NCBI GenBank assembly: GCA_944472135.2
Contig: OX235268.1
Span: forward strand, 6,826,589 to 6,890,588
From: Trichobilharzia regenti
Taxonomy: Eukaryota; Platyhelminthes; Trematoda; Strigeidida; Schistosomatidae
DNA length: 64,000 nucleotides
Reading direction: 5' to 3'
Shown here: positions 22,770 through 33,139 of the stretch, piece by piece
Layout: every line of letters starts with the position of its first letter
How positions within the stretch are numbered: the stretch's first letter is position 1
The notes under the pieces: model-generated
What the model saw: the letters and a program-made list of their open reading frames with translations, nothing else
Database searches by the model: none
Told to the model about the DNA's origin: nothing
Position numbers and translations under genes: made by a program

Positions 22770-24191
22770 AATAATATGGATTTGTAAAGTAAGATCACAA
22801 TGGAATTACCACAGTTCATTAAAGATGTTTAACTTATAATGATAATAATAGTAAAGATATAGTAGCAAATAGAATATCAACTAAAATTAAGGAAAATTCC
22901 ATAAAAATTCAGGATCATTCAAACCTGGATGGCCAAGTACTAAGGGTAATGTATGAACTAACTTCTCTTAGATGCATAAATTAGGCTTGTTAATATGGAT
23001 CCCAAAAGCCCAGCCTCAGCAATATTTAGTAATCGAACTTATAAGGCCAGATTGAGATTCGTAGGTATGCGGTAAATGACCCTGAAAGCCGCCTGGTTAA
23101 CGTTAATCTTGTGTTCTGTTGCATCCACAAGATGAGTGAGATAAGATAGCGCTGCGAATAGATTTTGTTTGTCCTTTACTTTACTTAACCACTAGGCAGG
23201 GTGATGTTCAGAAATTCGACGAGACCAGAAAAAGACGATGGTACAATAAGAAGAAGTGTATGTAGAAAACCTACATCAACTGACTGTCAGTATACTGATT
23301 TTCTCAGCTTCGTGTCTTTGAAACACAAACGCAATCTGATAAAGTGCCTGGTTCACAGAGTAAGAGCAATCTACTCGGATGAATGTCTTGGTGAGGTTGC
23401 TGAGTGAAAACGGTTATCCTGAAAAGTTTATTGATAAGAATCTGAATCTGAAACCAAAGCAGCCCAAGTTACCAACAGTTCCAAAAAAAGGCGTTATTCT
23501 TACAAATGCAGTTCCTTGGGAACAAAACACCAGCGAGATACTAACACAGCGCCTTAGAAATGCAGCGAAAAGAGCATTCCCTGCTGCCGAATTACGCTGT
23601 ATCTTCAAAAACACTCATCTTTTGCGTTCGAGAGTAAAAGACAAACTGCCTAATTTCGCCTCATCCATGTGTATCTACCAATTTAACTGCTCCTGTAGAG
23701 CCCGTTAGCTGCATAGGCTGTACAATTAGGCGTGCTTCTCGTCGAATTTCCGAACATCACCCTGCCTAGTGGTTAAGTAAAGTAAAGGACAAACAAAATC
23801 TATTCGCAGCGCTATCTTATCTCACTCATCTTGTGGATGCAACAGAACACAAGATTAACGTTAACCAGGCGGCTTTCAGGGTCATTTACCGCATACCTAC
23901 GAATCTCAATCTGGCCTTATAAGTTCGATTACTAAATATTGCTGAGGCTGGGCTTTTGGGATCCATATTAACAAGCCTAATTTATGCATCTAAGAGAAGT
24001 TAGTTCATACATTACCCTTAGTACTTGGCCATCCAGGTTTGAATGATCCTGAATTTTTATGGAATTTTCCTTAATTTTAGTTGATATTCTATTTGCTACT
24101 ATATCTTTACTATTATTATCATTATAAGTTAAACATCTTTAATGAACTGTGGTAATTCCATTGTGATCTTACTTTACAAATCGATATTATT
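22770..24191 (+). mobile_element. Penelope-like element as a long palindrome with ~455-bp arms
   Basis: Arms 22770-23224 and 23737-24191 are reverse complements of equal length; I see only isolated mismatches (for example A/G in GTTCAGAA against GTTCGGAA, and position 22778). The 512-bp spacer plus the inner arm ends encode plus-strand PLE remnants: L-S-E-N-G-Y-P-E-K-F-I (about 23400-23435), K-R-A-F-P-A-A-E-L-R (about 23570-23600) and Y-Q-F-N-C-S-C-R-A-R just before a lost GIY-YIG domain. Inverted terminal repeats are a known feature of some PLE copies. Confidence 0.78.
23201..23708 (+). pseudogene. PLE RT C-terminus and linker remnant
   Basis: Two overlapping open stretches (23201-23407 and 23379-23708). 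The first carries F-V-S-L-K-H-K-R-N-L-I-K-C-L-V and R-A-I-Y-S, the second N-G-Y-P-E-K-F-I and later the cysteine motif C-I-Y-Q-F-N-C-S-C. This is the region between RT and the GIY-YIG domain in PLE proteins. A frameshift lies near 23390. Confidence 0.68.
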
Positions 24192-24379
24192 CTTAAAAAC
24201 ACCAATATTGTTCTTGAGGAGACTGTTCTAGAATATTCTATGTATATAAACATGTATAGATAAATTTAGAGCCAGAAGAGGGGGGAAATTATGGAAAAGG
24301 ATATTCTTTGCTCTGAGTTATTTTGTGTTTTATATATGTCTGAATGAATATTTTCGCTGTGTACACATGACTAGTGTCA

Positions 24380-24915
24380 AAACTAGAATGGGAAGTGCAT
24401 CACTCTGAAACCAGTTCGAAAAATCTTCTGAACTCAGCATATAGAACGAATGCAGATCTTCAACACCAATGTTAAGTCAATCAGTTCTTCTGTATGAGTC
24501 AGAAATTTTGGAGTGTTCGTCACGAAAAGCTACTGCATACTTTAATCAACCAACAGCTGTCACTTTCGCTAATTCCGTGCCGAAGATTAAATGGTTGGTT
24601 GATTAGCCAGAAATAATTAAGCAACAAGAAACATTGGGAATAAACCAACCAAGAGCAGCTTACTGCTCAACGAATATTCCGAAGGAAACGGAGATGGGTG
24701 TTACAGCCCACACCACTGGGGAGAGAGCTTCAAATGGGTTGTCCGTATGTTGATATGCAGGAGATCGTGGAATGAGGAGGGAAGAAGCATACCGCTTATA
24801 GACAATTTTATGGTCCTCTGGCTAAAATAGACTGAAGACAACAGGGTGAAATAAAGATGTGCTATTGAAGAGTACTATGTTCAACTAGGAACCCGAAGGA
24901 ACAACTATAGGCAGA
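24380..24915 (+). mobile_element. RTE-B 3' fragment
   Basis: Plus strand: same C-terminal region and 3' end as 21080-21560 and 57290-57800 (AATGTTAAGTCAATCAGTTC; AACAAACCAAGAGCAG; AGGAACCCGAAGGAACAA). Heavily degraded. Confidence 0.65.
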
Positions 24916-25199
24916 TAATGCTGGGTGATTGACTGCTCGGTTTCTAAAGAATGGTTACTGAACAAAGAGTACTCTTTTCGACAACTTCGTCATCAGGCTC
25001 TACAGTGATGTATACATTATAGTGAATTGAATGAATTAGTGTTATGAACAACAACATTAATGTTACTGTTTAAATAACATCAAATCAATAATATTGATAG
25101 ATTACAGCTCAATAGGATCAACAAAAAATAAGCTGAATGTCAAAAGAATTAGGAAAGATAATATTACAAATTCCTGAATTTATAGTTTCTACTGAAGGC

Positions 25200-25560
25200 C
25201 GGTCAGGGCAGTAGTAGTGGCTGGCTAGACTTGCTTCTTTTGCATCCAAAGCACTGGTTGTTTGAGGTGAATTGCAATAGTCTCTGCTGTTTGAAGCATG
25301 GGGTGCTTCAATGTTTTTGGCAATTTATTAGGCAGCCGATAGATGATAGAGAAGGATTCTTCAACGCTGGCTTTGTGGCCGGTTTGCACCAGATGGTTCA
25401 ATATCGGACTGTTGATGATGGTTTTCACTGCACCTTTATTTATACGTAGTGGGAGATGTTCTCGAGTGAGCACGAAAAATCAAGTTCCTAGAGCAATGGC
25501 AAATATAACTCGCTTCACCACAAGCGCAGTTGCAGTTGAATTGGTAGATACAATTTGAAG
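25200..25560 (-). mobile_element. Penelope-like element, GIY-YIG C-terminal region (minus)
   Basis: Minus strand 25225-25473: S-P-I-L-N-H-L-V-Q-T-G-H-K, then S-F-S-I-I-Y-R-L-P and T-A-E-T-I-A-I, the pattern of the C-terminal part of PLE GIY-YIG domains. Truncated on both sides. Confidence 0.65.
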
Positions 25561-25589
25561 TGGCTAGCTAGTCTAGGTAGGTACTGACT

Positions 25590-25745
25590 TCATCTTTTAA
25601 CATAGAACTCTACACAGAATTATACACCAGTTTGATTTGCCACACTCCATAGAGCACATAATAAAGGGAAGACAAATCAGAGCAAACATAAGAGATTTGA
25701 AAGAACGATAATATAAGCAGAAATTGGAATAGTACCATGGGAAAA
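25590..25745 (-). mobile_element. RTE-A 3' UTR scrap
   Basis: Minus-strand piece similar to the 3' UTR near 37215-37300 (CATAGAACT..., TTTGATTTGCCACACTCCA...). Confidence 0.5.
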
Positions 25746-25789
25746 AACCAATAGGGTGCTGTTTTTTTTTTTAATATATATGACAGTTC

Positions 25790-26220
25790 ACAGAGGGTGA
25801 ATGCTTTTGATTTAGTTGTGTGCTCTGAGCTGGCTGGTTGATTTAATTGCTGCAAAGCTTTTGTTATCCAGCTAGATAACACGACTTCAGTGCAGGATTT
25901 TAAATATGAACTGAACTTATTCGATGTCTTCATGCCTAATGATATCTCCTGATTGCCTTTCTTGTGATTGGTTGTGTCAATTTATATTGATAATTTTTTT
26001 TATTGATTTTTGAATTTGAACCTACTTCTCATGTGATTTTGTTGTTTTTATCAGTGTTGGTAAATTTTAGTGTATGGTAGGTAATGTGTTTATTAATCAC
26101 TGGCTGATTCATTTGAATACCAACCAGACTTCCAGAAATTCCCTGGCATTACTAGGGATGTTTTCTCTATTTAAAATTTCCACATTCCTTTAATCAAATT
26201 CATGTCTGTTCTTATCTCAG
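25790..26220 (-). mobile_element. Penelope-like element 3' fragment, related to 17799-19347
   Basis: Minus strand: the terminal GTGCTCTGAGCTGGCTGG region and the GAATTTCTAGAAGTCTGG-type stretch parallel 17810-18180, but with many substitutions. Confidence 0.62.
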
Positions 26221-26335
26221 AAATTGAGTGTATCTGCGTCATTGAGAGAGCGATTTTGAGCCATATTACCAATTGTACTAAGCTATTGGGTCTTAGAATC
26301 CTGATGACTCTAACATCTCCCACTTAACTATCATG
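26220..26335 (-). mobile_element. RTE-A scrap (3' coding end)
   Basis: Minus-strand piece similar to 37400-37500 (GAGAGCGATTTTGAGCCAT). Confidence 0.5.
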
Positions 26336-26529
26336 AAATATTTGACAGTTAATGTGTGTGTGTGTGTTTGTGTCATGGATGAGAACCTGCTTCACATTCA
26401 ACATGGTGTGCAGCCTGCTGGCCACGATTTGTTTCATTAGAAGTACATTGCCTCTATTCTGAAGCCAGGTAGTGTTAAGCAGGCGGTTATAAATGGGATC
26501 TTGAGTTTGTCTTGGGCTTTGATTATTCT

Positions 26530-26816
26530 CAATGCTGACTGACTGACTGGCTGGATTCAACGTAGAACTTCGCACTGATGTGCAGCAGTTGGAGTTGCCA
26601 CACTCCCTCCATGTAGTACACAAAGCAAGAGAAGAGAGTAAAGAGATTTAAAATAGAGAGAGACAATAAACAGAGATATGTGGCAAAATAATAGTAATCT
26701 GGAAGAACATTGGAATTTTATTGGATATGATAAGCCAAAAAGAGTGAAGGTATCTGTGCCAGCCATTGACAACGATTGTAAGCCAGTCATATCGCCAATT
26801 TTCTCCACCCATTGGT
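26530..26816 (-). mobile_element. RTE-A 3' fragment
   Basis: Minus strand: 3' UTR and last codons (TTCAACGTAGAACTTCGCAC; CCAGCCATTGACAACGATTG). Directly abuts a tRNA-like SINE head at 26817. Confidence 0.68.
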
Positions 26817-26892
26817 TCGTCGGCCGGGGATCGAACCCCGGACCATGTAAATGGTCGGCGAGCGTCCTAACTGCTGTGTCACAGACGCACCA
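26817..26892 (-). repeat. tRNA-like head of SINE type 2
   Basis: Minus strand: starts GTGCGTCTGTGACACAGCAG (A-box-like) and ends with a good B-box and T-arm (GGGGTTCGATCCCCGGCCGA). This is the cleanest tRNA-like copy of the family here, but it lacks a cloverleaf-compatible 3' end, so I call it a SINE head, not a tRNA gene. Confidence 0.68.
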
Positions 26893-26993
26893 CCATTTAT
26901 TATGTAGTCACTAATAACTCTGTGCATGAATTAAGGTGTAAATTTCATCTCGATGTTATTTTTAAGTACTCTTTGGATAATGCGTTGATAGCT

Positions 26994-27060
26994 GGGGTTA
27001 GGGTTAGCTCGTTAGGGTTACTATAAGGTGGATAGTGAGGATTAGGGTTGAAATTAGGGC
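26994..27060. repeat. Degenerate TTAGGG-type interstitial repeat
   Basis: GGGGTTAGGGTTAG at 26994-27007, then GTTAGGGTTAC and ATTAGGGTTG units to about 27050. It matches the metazoan telomere motif but is short and imperfect. Confidence 0.6.
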
Positions 27061-27680
27061 TAGGCTTAAGACCAAGGGAAACTGTATCGGAAAACAACAT
27101 TGGTCATTCTGATTAGTACTGTCACCTCTCATGATCAGTCTTGCCATCGTATTCCTTGGATTGCCATCCTTTAAACTTTGCCTTGAAATCAATGAGAGGT
27201 GTGTGTACGACTCTACAATTTGAAGATCTCTGCGTTCGACCTCAAACTAGTACTATGATTGTATTAAAATAACTTATATATTATAATTACTCAACTAAAA
27301 TAGTTGTACGTCTACTCATCTCTTTGTAATATACTCAATGGTATGCAATGCACGTGATGATGCATGTCTGCCTGCCTGCTTACATAATTGATCTGTGTTC
27401 ACTAGTCATGATCTCATTGGTTTTTGTGGTAATAAAAATGATCTATATCGACGCTTTGACTTATTATTGGCATAGCCCATTTAATAACTTGTTTTTCAAA
27501 CTAACAATTTGACAGTTTTAGTGACTGAATCATAGTGTTGTTAGACAATACCATTAATTAGTACACGTGTCCCGTATCAACTAATGTAGGGTGTTTTTTT
27601 AGTATAAAGCACATGGATAAGCTGCTTAGACTCAAAGGAATTATGAGTAGGTAAGAAGTTGAATACATGTCAACACATGT
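27061..27680. other. Unassigned sequence
   Basis: No gene or repeat family recognised. Confidence 0.45.
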
Positions 27681-27689
27681 TGACTTCGA

Positions 27690-27765
27690 TCGCTAGTTGG
27701 GGCATGGGCGTACACTGCTGAAGAGTCCCAAATAGGACGAAACAGTTGTGCCTTATACTAAGTAA
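27690..27765 (+). repeat. Partial SM-alpha-like SINE with intact hammerhead core
   Basis: Only the central portion of the repeat is present; no tRNA-like head upstream. The hammerhead lies at 27718-27743. Confidence 0.65.
27718..27743 (+). ncRNA. Hammerhead ribozyme core (SM-alpha-like)
   Basis: CTGAAGA (27718-27724, C-U-G-A-N-G-A), stem II GTCC...GGAC (27725-27738, loop CAAATA), GAAAC (27739-27743). It closely follows the schistosome SM-alpha pattern. A GGCA (27701-27704) and TGCC downstream could help close the outer stem. Self-cleavage is not demonstrated by sequence alone. Confidence 0.65.
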
Positions 27766-27944
27766 TAAACTGATTGGGTAATTAGACTTTGTTGAGAACT
27801 AATTGATATTTTGGTTACTATGGCGATGGAGAGGAGATACATTCTTATAAATCAGTGTTGTCTAGTGTTAACAGTAGGCTGAACAATCGCTCTTGATGTA
27901 GATCAAAGGTTGTTTTATTCGATTATATATTGGTCTTGTCTCCT

Positions 27945-28795
27945 TGTCTGTTTTCGACACAGAACATTGCACCGATGTGCGCCAGTTCAAGTCGCCACAC
28001 TCCTTCCATGTAGCACACAGAAAGCAAGTGAAGAAAGTGAAAGAAATGCATAATAGAGGCAGTAAACAGAGGTGTGAGACAAAGGAATAGTAGTAACGAA
28101 GAACAATATAGTTTCATTGGAAATCATAAGTCACAAGGAGTGGATGCATCTGCACCGGCCAGTCATTGAGAACGATTTTGAGCCATATCAACAATTGTCT
28201 TCAGCCATTGGTTTATACCGTCCCGAGGATCCCAACCAGCCAACCTGGAAGTCTACACCTTTCTACATGGCTTGGACTAACTTTTGTAACTTTCACTGAC
28301 TGGTGAGACCATGTTTTGGTTTGACCGCCGCTAGCTCTTTTCCAGTCTGACCCTATCTCAGCTAACATTGCCCATTGTCGAGGTAGGTGATGGCTAGGCA
28401 TGCGTAACACATGTCCTAACCATCTCAATCGATGTAACTTCACCGCCTCGTCGATTGATTTCCCCCTCTTAGCATTCGACCGAAGCCTAACCTCAATATT
28501 ACTTACCCTATTATACCACCTAACACACACGGAAGATAGAACACAGGCAACTATGATCAAAGACAGCCACTATTTTGATGTCACTCACTTTCAATTGCCA
28601 CGTCTCACAGGCATAATGGAGGACGGAGCGGACTGCTGGGCAGTACATCCGCCCTTTGGTCGATAGCTGGAAATCACGTCTACGCCAGAGACGGAGCGAA
28701 CTGGCATATGCGAAACCGGCCCTCTGTATCTGTGCTGAGATTTTGTCAGAGATCAGCCTGTTTTGGCTGATGGTACTTTAAATTGGTACATGGTC
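27945..28795 (-). mobile_element. RTE-A 3' fragment
   Basis: Minus strand: C-terminal coding ([22 protein letters not shown]) and 3' UTR to about 27945, with indels near 28380 and 28480. 5'-truncated at about 28795. Confidence 0.8.
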
Positions 28796-28829
28796 AATCA
28801 CCCAGAAATGTAATTAATTGGTCATGTAA

Positions 28830-29130
28830 AACAACTATGCAGATAGCTGTAATTTCATTTTATGGCAATTTACCTTTTAACTAAAAGAATACACACCTAC
28901 TGGGGTTCGAACCCATTATCTTCCGGTTACAAGGCTTGCTGGCTAGTCCGCGGCTACAGGACGAAGTTAACTGACTGAAGTTATAGTGAGAAGTCATGAC
29001 CAGTTAGAGGGATTCACCTGGTCGGGTGTGAGCACAAATGCTCGTCTGCGACGACATTGGTAGAAAGTAGAATTGACGAGTTGGCCGGCCATTGAATCGG
29101 GTCGTATGAAGTAATTATGTGGATGGTGGG
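28830..29130 (-). repeat. SM-alpha-like SINE, degraded
   Basis: Minus strand: a B-box-like GGGTTCGAACCC at 28905-28916 region and GGAAGATAATGGG; the hammerhead region is not recognisable. Confidence 0.5.
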
Positions 29131-29224
29131 TAGCAGTGAAATCCAGGATGCGCAACATTTCTTCTCACTTGGGACTCATCATTCAGTGGACGCACCTGAT
29201 GCTCGAACCTAGTACTCGTTGATT

Positions 29225-30160
29225 GATTTGATTTACTTCGGCTATCTCCTACGGGAGGATGAGCCGGCTTCGTGAACGTCTCGAATCATCGCTGCCCAGG
29301 CGCGACAATTTGTAAGAGAGTTCATGAAGTTTCATGGGAATTTGGTACGAGTGATGTCCCCAGGATCGCTCGGTCTTTTGTTTGAGAGTGCAGCTCTAGC
29401 CTTTACACAGCCAAGTGTGACCTACAAGGCAGTAGGAGTGGAGTAAGGAGTCCACTATCCATTGGAAGCCGGTGACCGGAGTTCGGTTCATACGCCTTTT
29501 TGAATGGGGCCAGACATCCAGGACATCCAACAAGCCCTTTGTCCATACGTCTGCCGGTGAGCTTCATACGCCAGTCGCTGGAGGTTTGGAATCAGGGTTT
29601 AGCCATCTCCCCTAGACTGTCATCCAATGGACAGTCAACCCGGTGGAGAGCGCCGGGCATCCGCTTTCGCCCTCTCACTTTGGTGAGAAACACCTCCGCC
29701 ACGTGAAGGCAGTGAGTAGGACTTCCTCAGGAGAGGCTATGTAAGACGCCCGGTCATATGGGAGCATTTCAGGAGGTGTGCGGAGGGGTGGCCAACCCCC
29801 AGCGCAGTACTCGTTGCAGAAGAGGTGGTGGCTTTTATGCCCCAAGTGGTCTAGTGGATAACGCTGTAGCGTTTGGAATGATGGGTGCACTCAGTTCGAG
29901 TTTCAGTGATGGGGAACACCATCGCTCACTGACTCACTGGGGGATGCTGGTGCATCCATTGACTGACGAGTCCAAAATGGAATAAAGTGTCACGACTTCT
30001 GGATTCTTTCACTGCTAGTCACTATCCACCAAATTACTTCAAATCAAATACTCAGACATCGTCGCAGCATCCGCAAATGGAGCCGACATGTCAACATCAC
30101 TAAGTAATGATCACACATCTGAGGGGGAGGGACTGTGATCCACTAATATCTTAACCTCAA
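29225..30160 (+). repeat. Unclassified repeat ending in a tRNA-like segment
   Basis: GC-richer than its surroundings. 29840-29915 reads tRNA-like (GTGGTCTAGTGGATAACGC, then CAGTTCGAGTTTCAGTG), which suggests a tRNA-derived SINE or a composite. No coding motif. Confidence 0.45.
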
Positions 30161-30164
30161 GATT

Positions 30165-30510
30165 GATCATGGATTGAATTCGGTTAGAGAGGTATTGAAA
30201 ACCAGGGAGTACTCGACTCCATGAATGGGAAACCTTGGCCTTAACCCACTAATGCTTCAGCTTGAATATCTCCATAATTTATTCAGAACAAAAGTAGGTA
30301 GAGCGAATAATTTTCAATAAATTCTTCAGGCTCTACAATTATGAATCCTGGAAGTCTTGGACAGCTGTTTCTTCCCCCTAGTGTGGGGCTCTTCATCAGT
30401 ACACATCCATCGCAGGGGTTCGAACTGAGGACCTTTCGTTTGTTTGGTGAGCTCGTAGACCATTCAGCCACCGGGACCTAACCCAATGGTCCATGAATTA
30501 CAACTTTAAA
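30165..30510 (-). repeat. SM-alpha-like SINE
   Basis: Minus strand: B-box region with GGTCCTCAGTTCGAACC near 30417-30435, and a hammerhead-like region near 30360-30400 (CTGATGA present, but extra bases before GAAAC). Interrupted by about 60 bp of other sequence near 30225-30340. Confidence 0.6.
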
Positions 30511-30514
30511 TGTA

Positions 30515-31125
30515 TTATATAGTGCCAATGTTTATGGAGGGTTTGCTGATCTTATTATGTAGGCCAGGGTAAACATACCAGTTGGATCAGTTCTGGTATT
30601 GATTGCTACTGCCTCAGTTACGGATAGAAGGCAATAATCGAGCTCCTCTAGGAGGATTTCATCAAGAAGCGGTAGATAACCGAGAACGCTTTCTTTTGGT
30701 TCTATTGAGTGTCCAGCATTCTACTAAGAGCCGGCTAAGACTGCACTATTTGCCCATATTTAGTTACCTTCTTTACTCAACCAGGTACAAGTGAATGCGT
30801 TCACTTACGCGCAGGGTTAAAGCCCTCTGAATACCTATGGCCAATTATAACTAGCTCCACATGACGACTCTTTGGTCTAGAAATATGTAGTAAGTACTAA
30901 AATCATTCATATCAAAATCCAACATACAAAGTTTTACGTCAGAAAAGTCTTTTCTTGGGATCAGTATCGGATTGAAGATTGTATAACTTGAAGAATGGTC
31001 AATTTATTTAACTATGGTTATTTTGAACAGTTGTAGTTTTTATGAGTCCCTAGAATATGGTGTTCCTTTGACTGGACACTAGTAACTAGTGTGATGTGTC
31101 TAGTCCTTTCTTCGGTGCAGACTGA
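30515..31125. other. Unassigned sequence
   Basis: Nothing recognised on either strand. Confidence 0.45.
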
Positions 31126-31129
31126 ATTC

Positions 31130-31655
31130 TATCATTCAGGTAGGTCTCCATGACGGTTCACATTGATTTGATAATATTAGATGAATTTTCAGCACCAATG
31201 TTAAGCCAGTTATTTCTCCTTTATGCGTCAGAAACAGGTTATTCGCGTCACTAAAATTATTTCCAACAATCGTCAACAGCTGCCCACTTCACCGGCTCCA
31301 TACTGAAAATCCAGTGGCCAGCCAGGAAGAATTATCAACAGGAAACTCTGGCCGAGAACAAACCAAACAAGAGCTGATTGGTCAACAAATACTTAGAAGC
31401 AAATGGAGATGGACCTAACACGTACTGAGAAGATCGTCGAATGACATGGAGCGTCAGACCATCAGGTGGAACTCAAATGAACAACGGCGAGTGGGATGTC
31501 CGAGATTGACGTTTTGGAGAGCGTGAGAGAAGGGGAGATGACAGCCTAAGGGCGTTTGCAGCGCGGCCTTAGGGGATTCCACAGGATAGGGCAAAGTGGA
31601 GAGGTGCTGTTGAAGCTCTGTGTCCCAATTGAACCCCAGAAGAACAATAACAATA
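31130..31655 (+). mobile_element. RTE-B 3' fragment
   Basis: Plus strand: family C-terminal sequence (AACAAACCAAACAAGAGCTG; GGAGATGGACCTAACACGTA) ending at CCAGAAGAACAATAACAATA. Confidence 0.68.
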
Positions 31656-31689
31656 GGACGTTCGATCGACATGCTATATGTAGGCTTAT

Positions 31690-32360
31690 TATTATTAACA
31701 TCAGGCTTCAGCCGCATATCTCCATTACGTTCGGTTGTCTGCCAACGTTTCCACCTGTCTCCACATCTGCTCACATGCTTTCCCCTCCTCTTTGCATGAC
31801 CTCCTCCATGTCATCTTCGCAATGACGACTAACTCTCCGCTTCCCTTTCGCCCGGGTTCCACTCGAGCGCTAGCCTGGTGTATAATGTCACTCACTTGAT
31901 GGTTTGTTTTCTCAGAGAACGGCCAATCCCTCTCCATTTATTCCTGCATATTTGCTGCAGGATGGGTTGGTTTGTTCATTGCCAGAGATCTCTGTTGCTG
32001 ATCTTTTCTGGTCGGCCATCTGATCTTGAGCGAAGACTACTGTTGATAAAGGTTTGTAGTTTGTTCAAAGCACCCTTCGTGACGCAGCTCCGAGTCTCGG
32101 ATCCGTATAGTGAGTAGTACTGACTTCACATCGGAGTTGAAAATCGGGCTCTTATTTTTCATGCTGAGTAGTGCTGTTGATCTCCACACAGACTTACATG
32201 AGAGTAATAAAAGCTTGCCTCACCTTGATATCCTCATCAGTTCCGTCCACCTGTAGTTGAAACGATGCTTCCCAGGTAGGTGGGTGGGTGGGTAAAGGAG
32301 GTTGTTTCTTTCAGATTTCTCCCAATTATGCTGATTGTTATCTGTTTTTGTTGTCGCTGT
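31690..32360 (-). mobile_element. RTE-B 3' fragment, opposite orientation
   Basis: Minus strand: same C-terminal and 3' sequence as 58870-59470 (GCTTCAGCCGCATATCTCCA at one end, ATGCTTCCCAGGTAGGTGGG at the other). With 31130-31655 it makes a convergent pair. Confidence 0.65.
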
Positions 32361-32584
32361 TGCTGATGGCCAGGAATCTTCATCACCTACGTCTCTTTTC
32401 TCTATTTAGTCTTAGCATATGAAAATACACAGCGACAGTTTGAGTCTCACTAGGAACACACAGTCATACACCCAACTGACGAGTAGTCTCAAAACAAGAT
32501 GGAACGCCGCGTACATCCTGTATTCTAAATCCTTGTCACCAATTAACTAAACTAAGTAATATCGTGTTCATTCTAAGGCATTTT

Positions 32585-32882
32585 TTACAGTATTTCATCA
32601 TGAGCTGACATCAGTTAGAGAACCATTGGAAAACCTGCCAGGGAGTACTGGGTAGCTGTTTCGTCCTAGTTTGGGACTCTTCGGCGGTATACACCCACCG
32701 GGTTCGAACCTAGGACCTTCTGGTTACAAGCCGAGCTACCTTGTAGACCATTAAGCCACTGGGACCCGATCCAATGGCCAGCCAATGAATTCTAGCTTCT
32801 GCCAATTCACGACATAGCGCGGCCGCTAGCCAAAGTTTTTGGCGGCGAGTATTTGTCCCCACACCCGATCTGCTGCATGAAT
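32585..32882 (-). repeat. SM-alpha-like SINE, left member of a head-to-head pair
   Basis: Minus strand: B-box GGTCCTAGGTTCGAACC near 32700-32717; hammerhead-like region near 32660-32695 with one core substitution (CCGAAGA) but an intact stem II and GAAAC. Confidence 0.75.
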
Positions 32883-33135
32883 TCACAGAAGTTAGAATTC
32901 TCGGCTTGGTCATTGGATCGGGTCCCAGTGGCTAAATGGTCTAGGAGCTAGCTCACCTGGTAACCAGAAGGTCCTGGTTTTGAATCTTGGTGGGTGTGTG
33001 CTGATGAAGAGTCTCAAACTAGGACGAGACAGCTGTCCAGTACTCCCTAGCAGGTTTTCCAATGGTTCTCTAACTAATGTCAGCTCATGACGAAATTCTG
33101 TAACCAGTCGAATCCCTACAAACCAACACTTGACT
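32883..33135 (+). repeat. SM-alpha-like SINE, right member of a head-to-head pair
   Basis: Plus strand: AGAAGGTCCTGGTTTTGAATC at 32965-32985 region, hammerhead-like GATGAAGAGTCTCAAAC ... GACGAGAC near 33002-33030, and the family 3' end. Confidence 0.72.
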
Positions 33136-33139
33136 AAGG

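Noticed and set aside
26817..26892. Possible functional tRNA gene (good A- and B-box on the minus strand)
   Set aside because: No convincing acceptor stem or anticodon arm, and the same sequence recurs at several sites fused to SINE tails.
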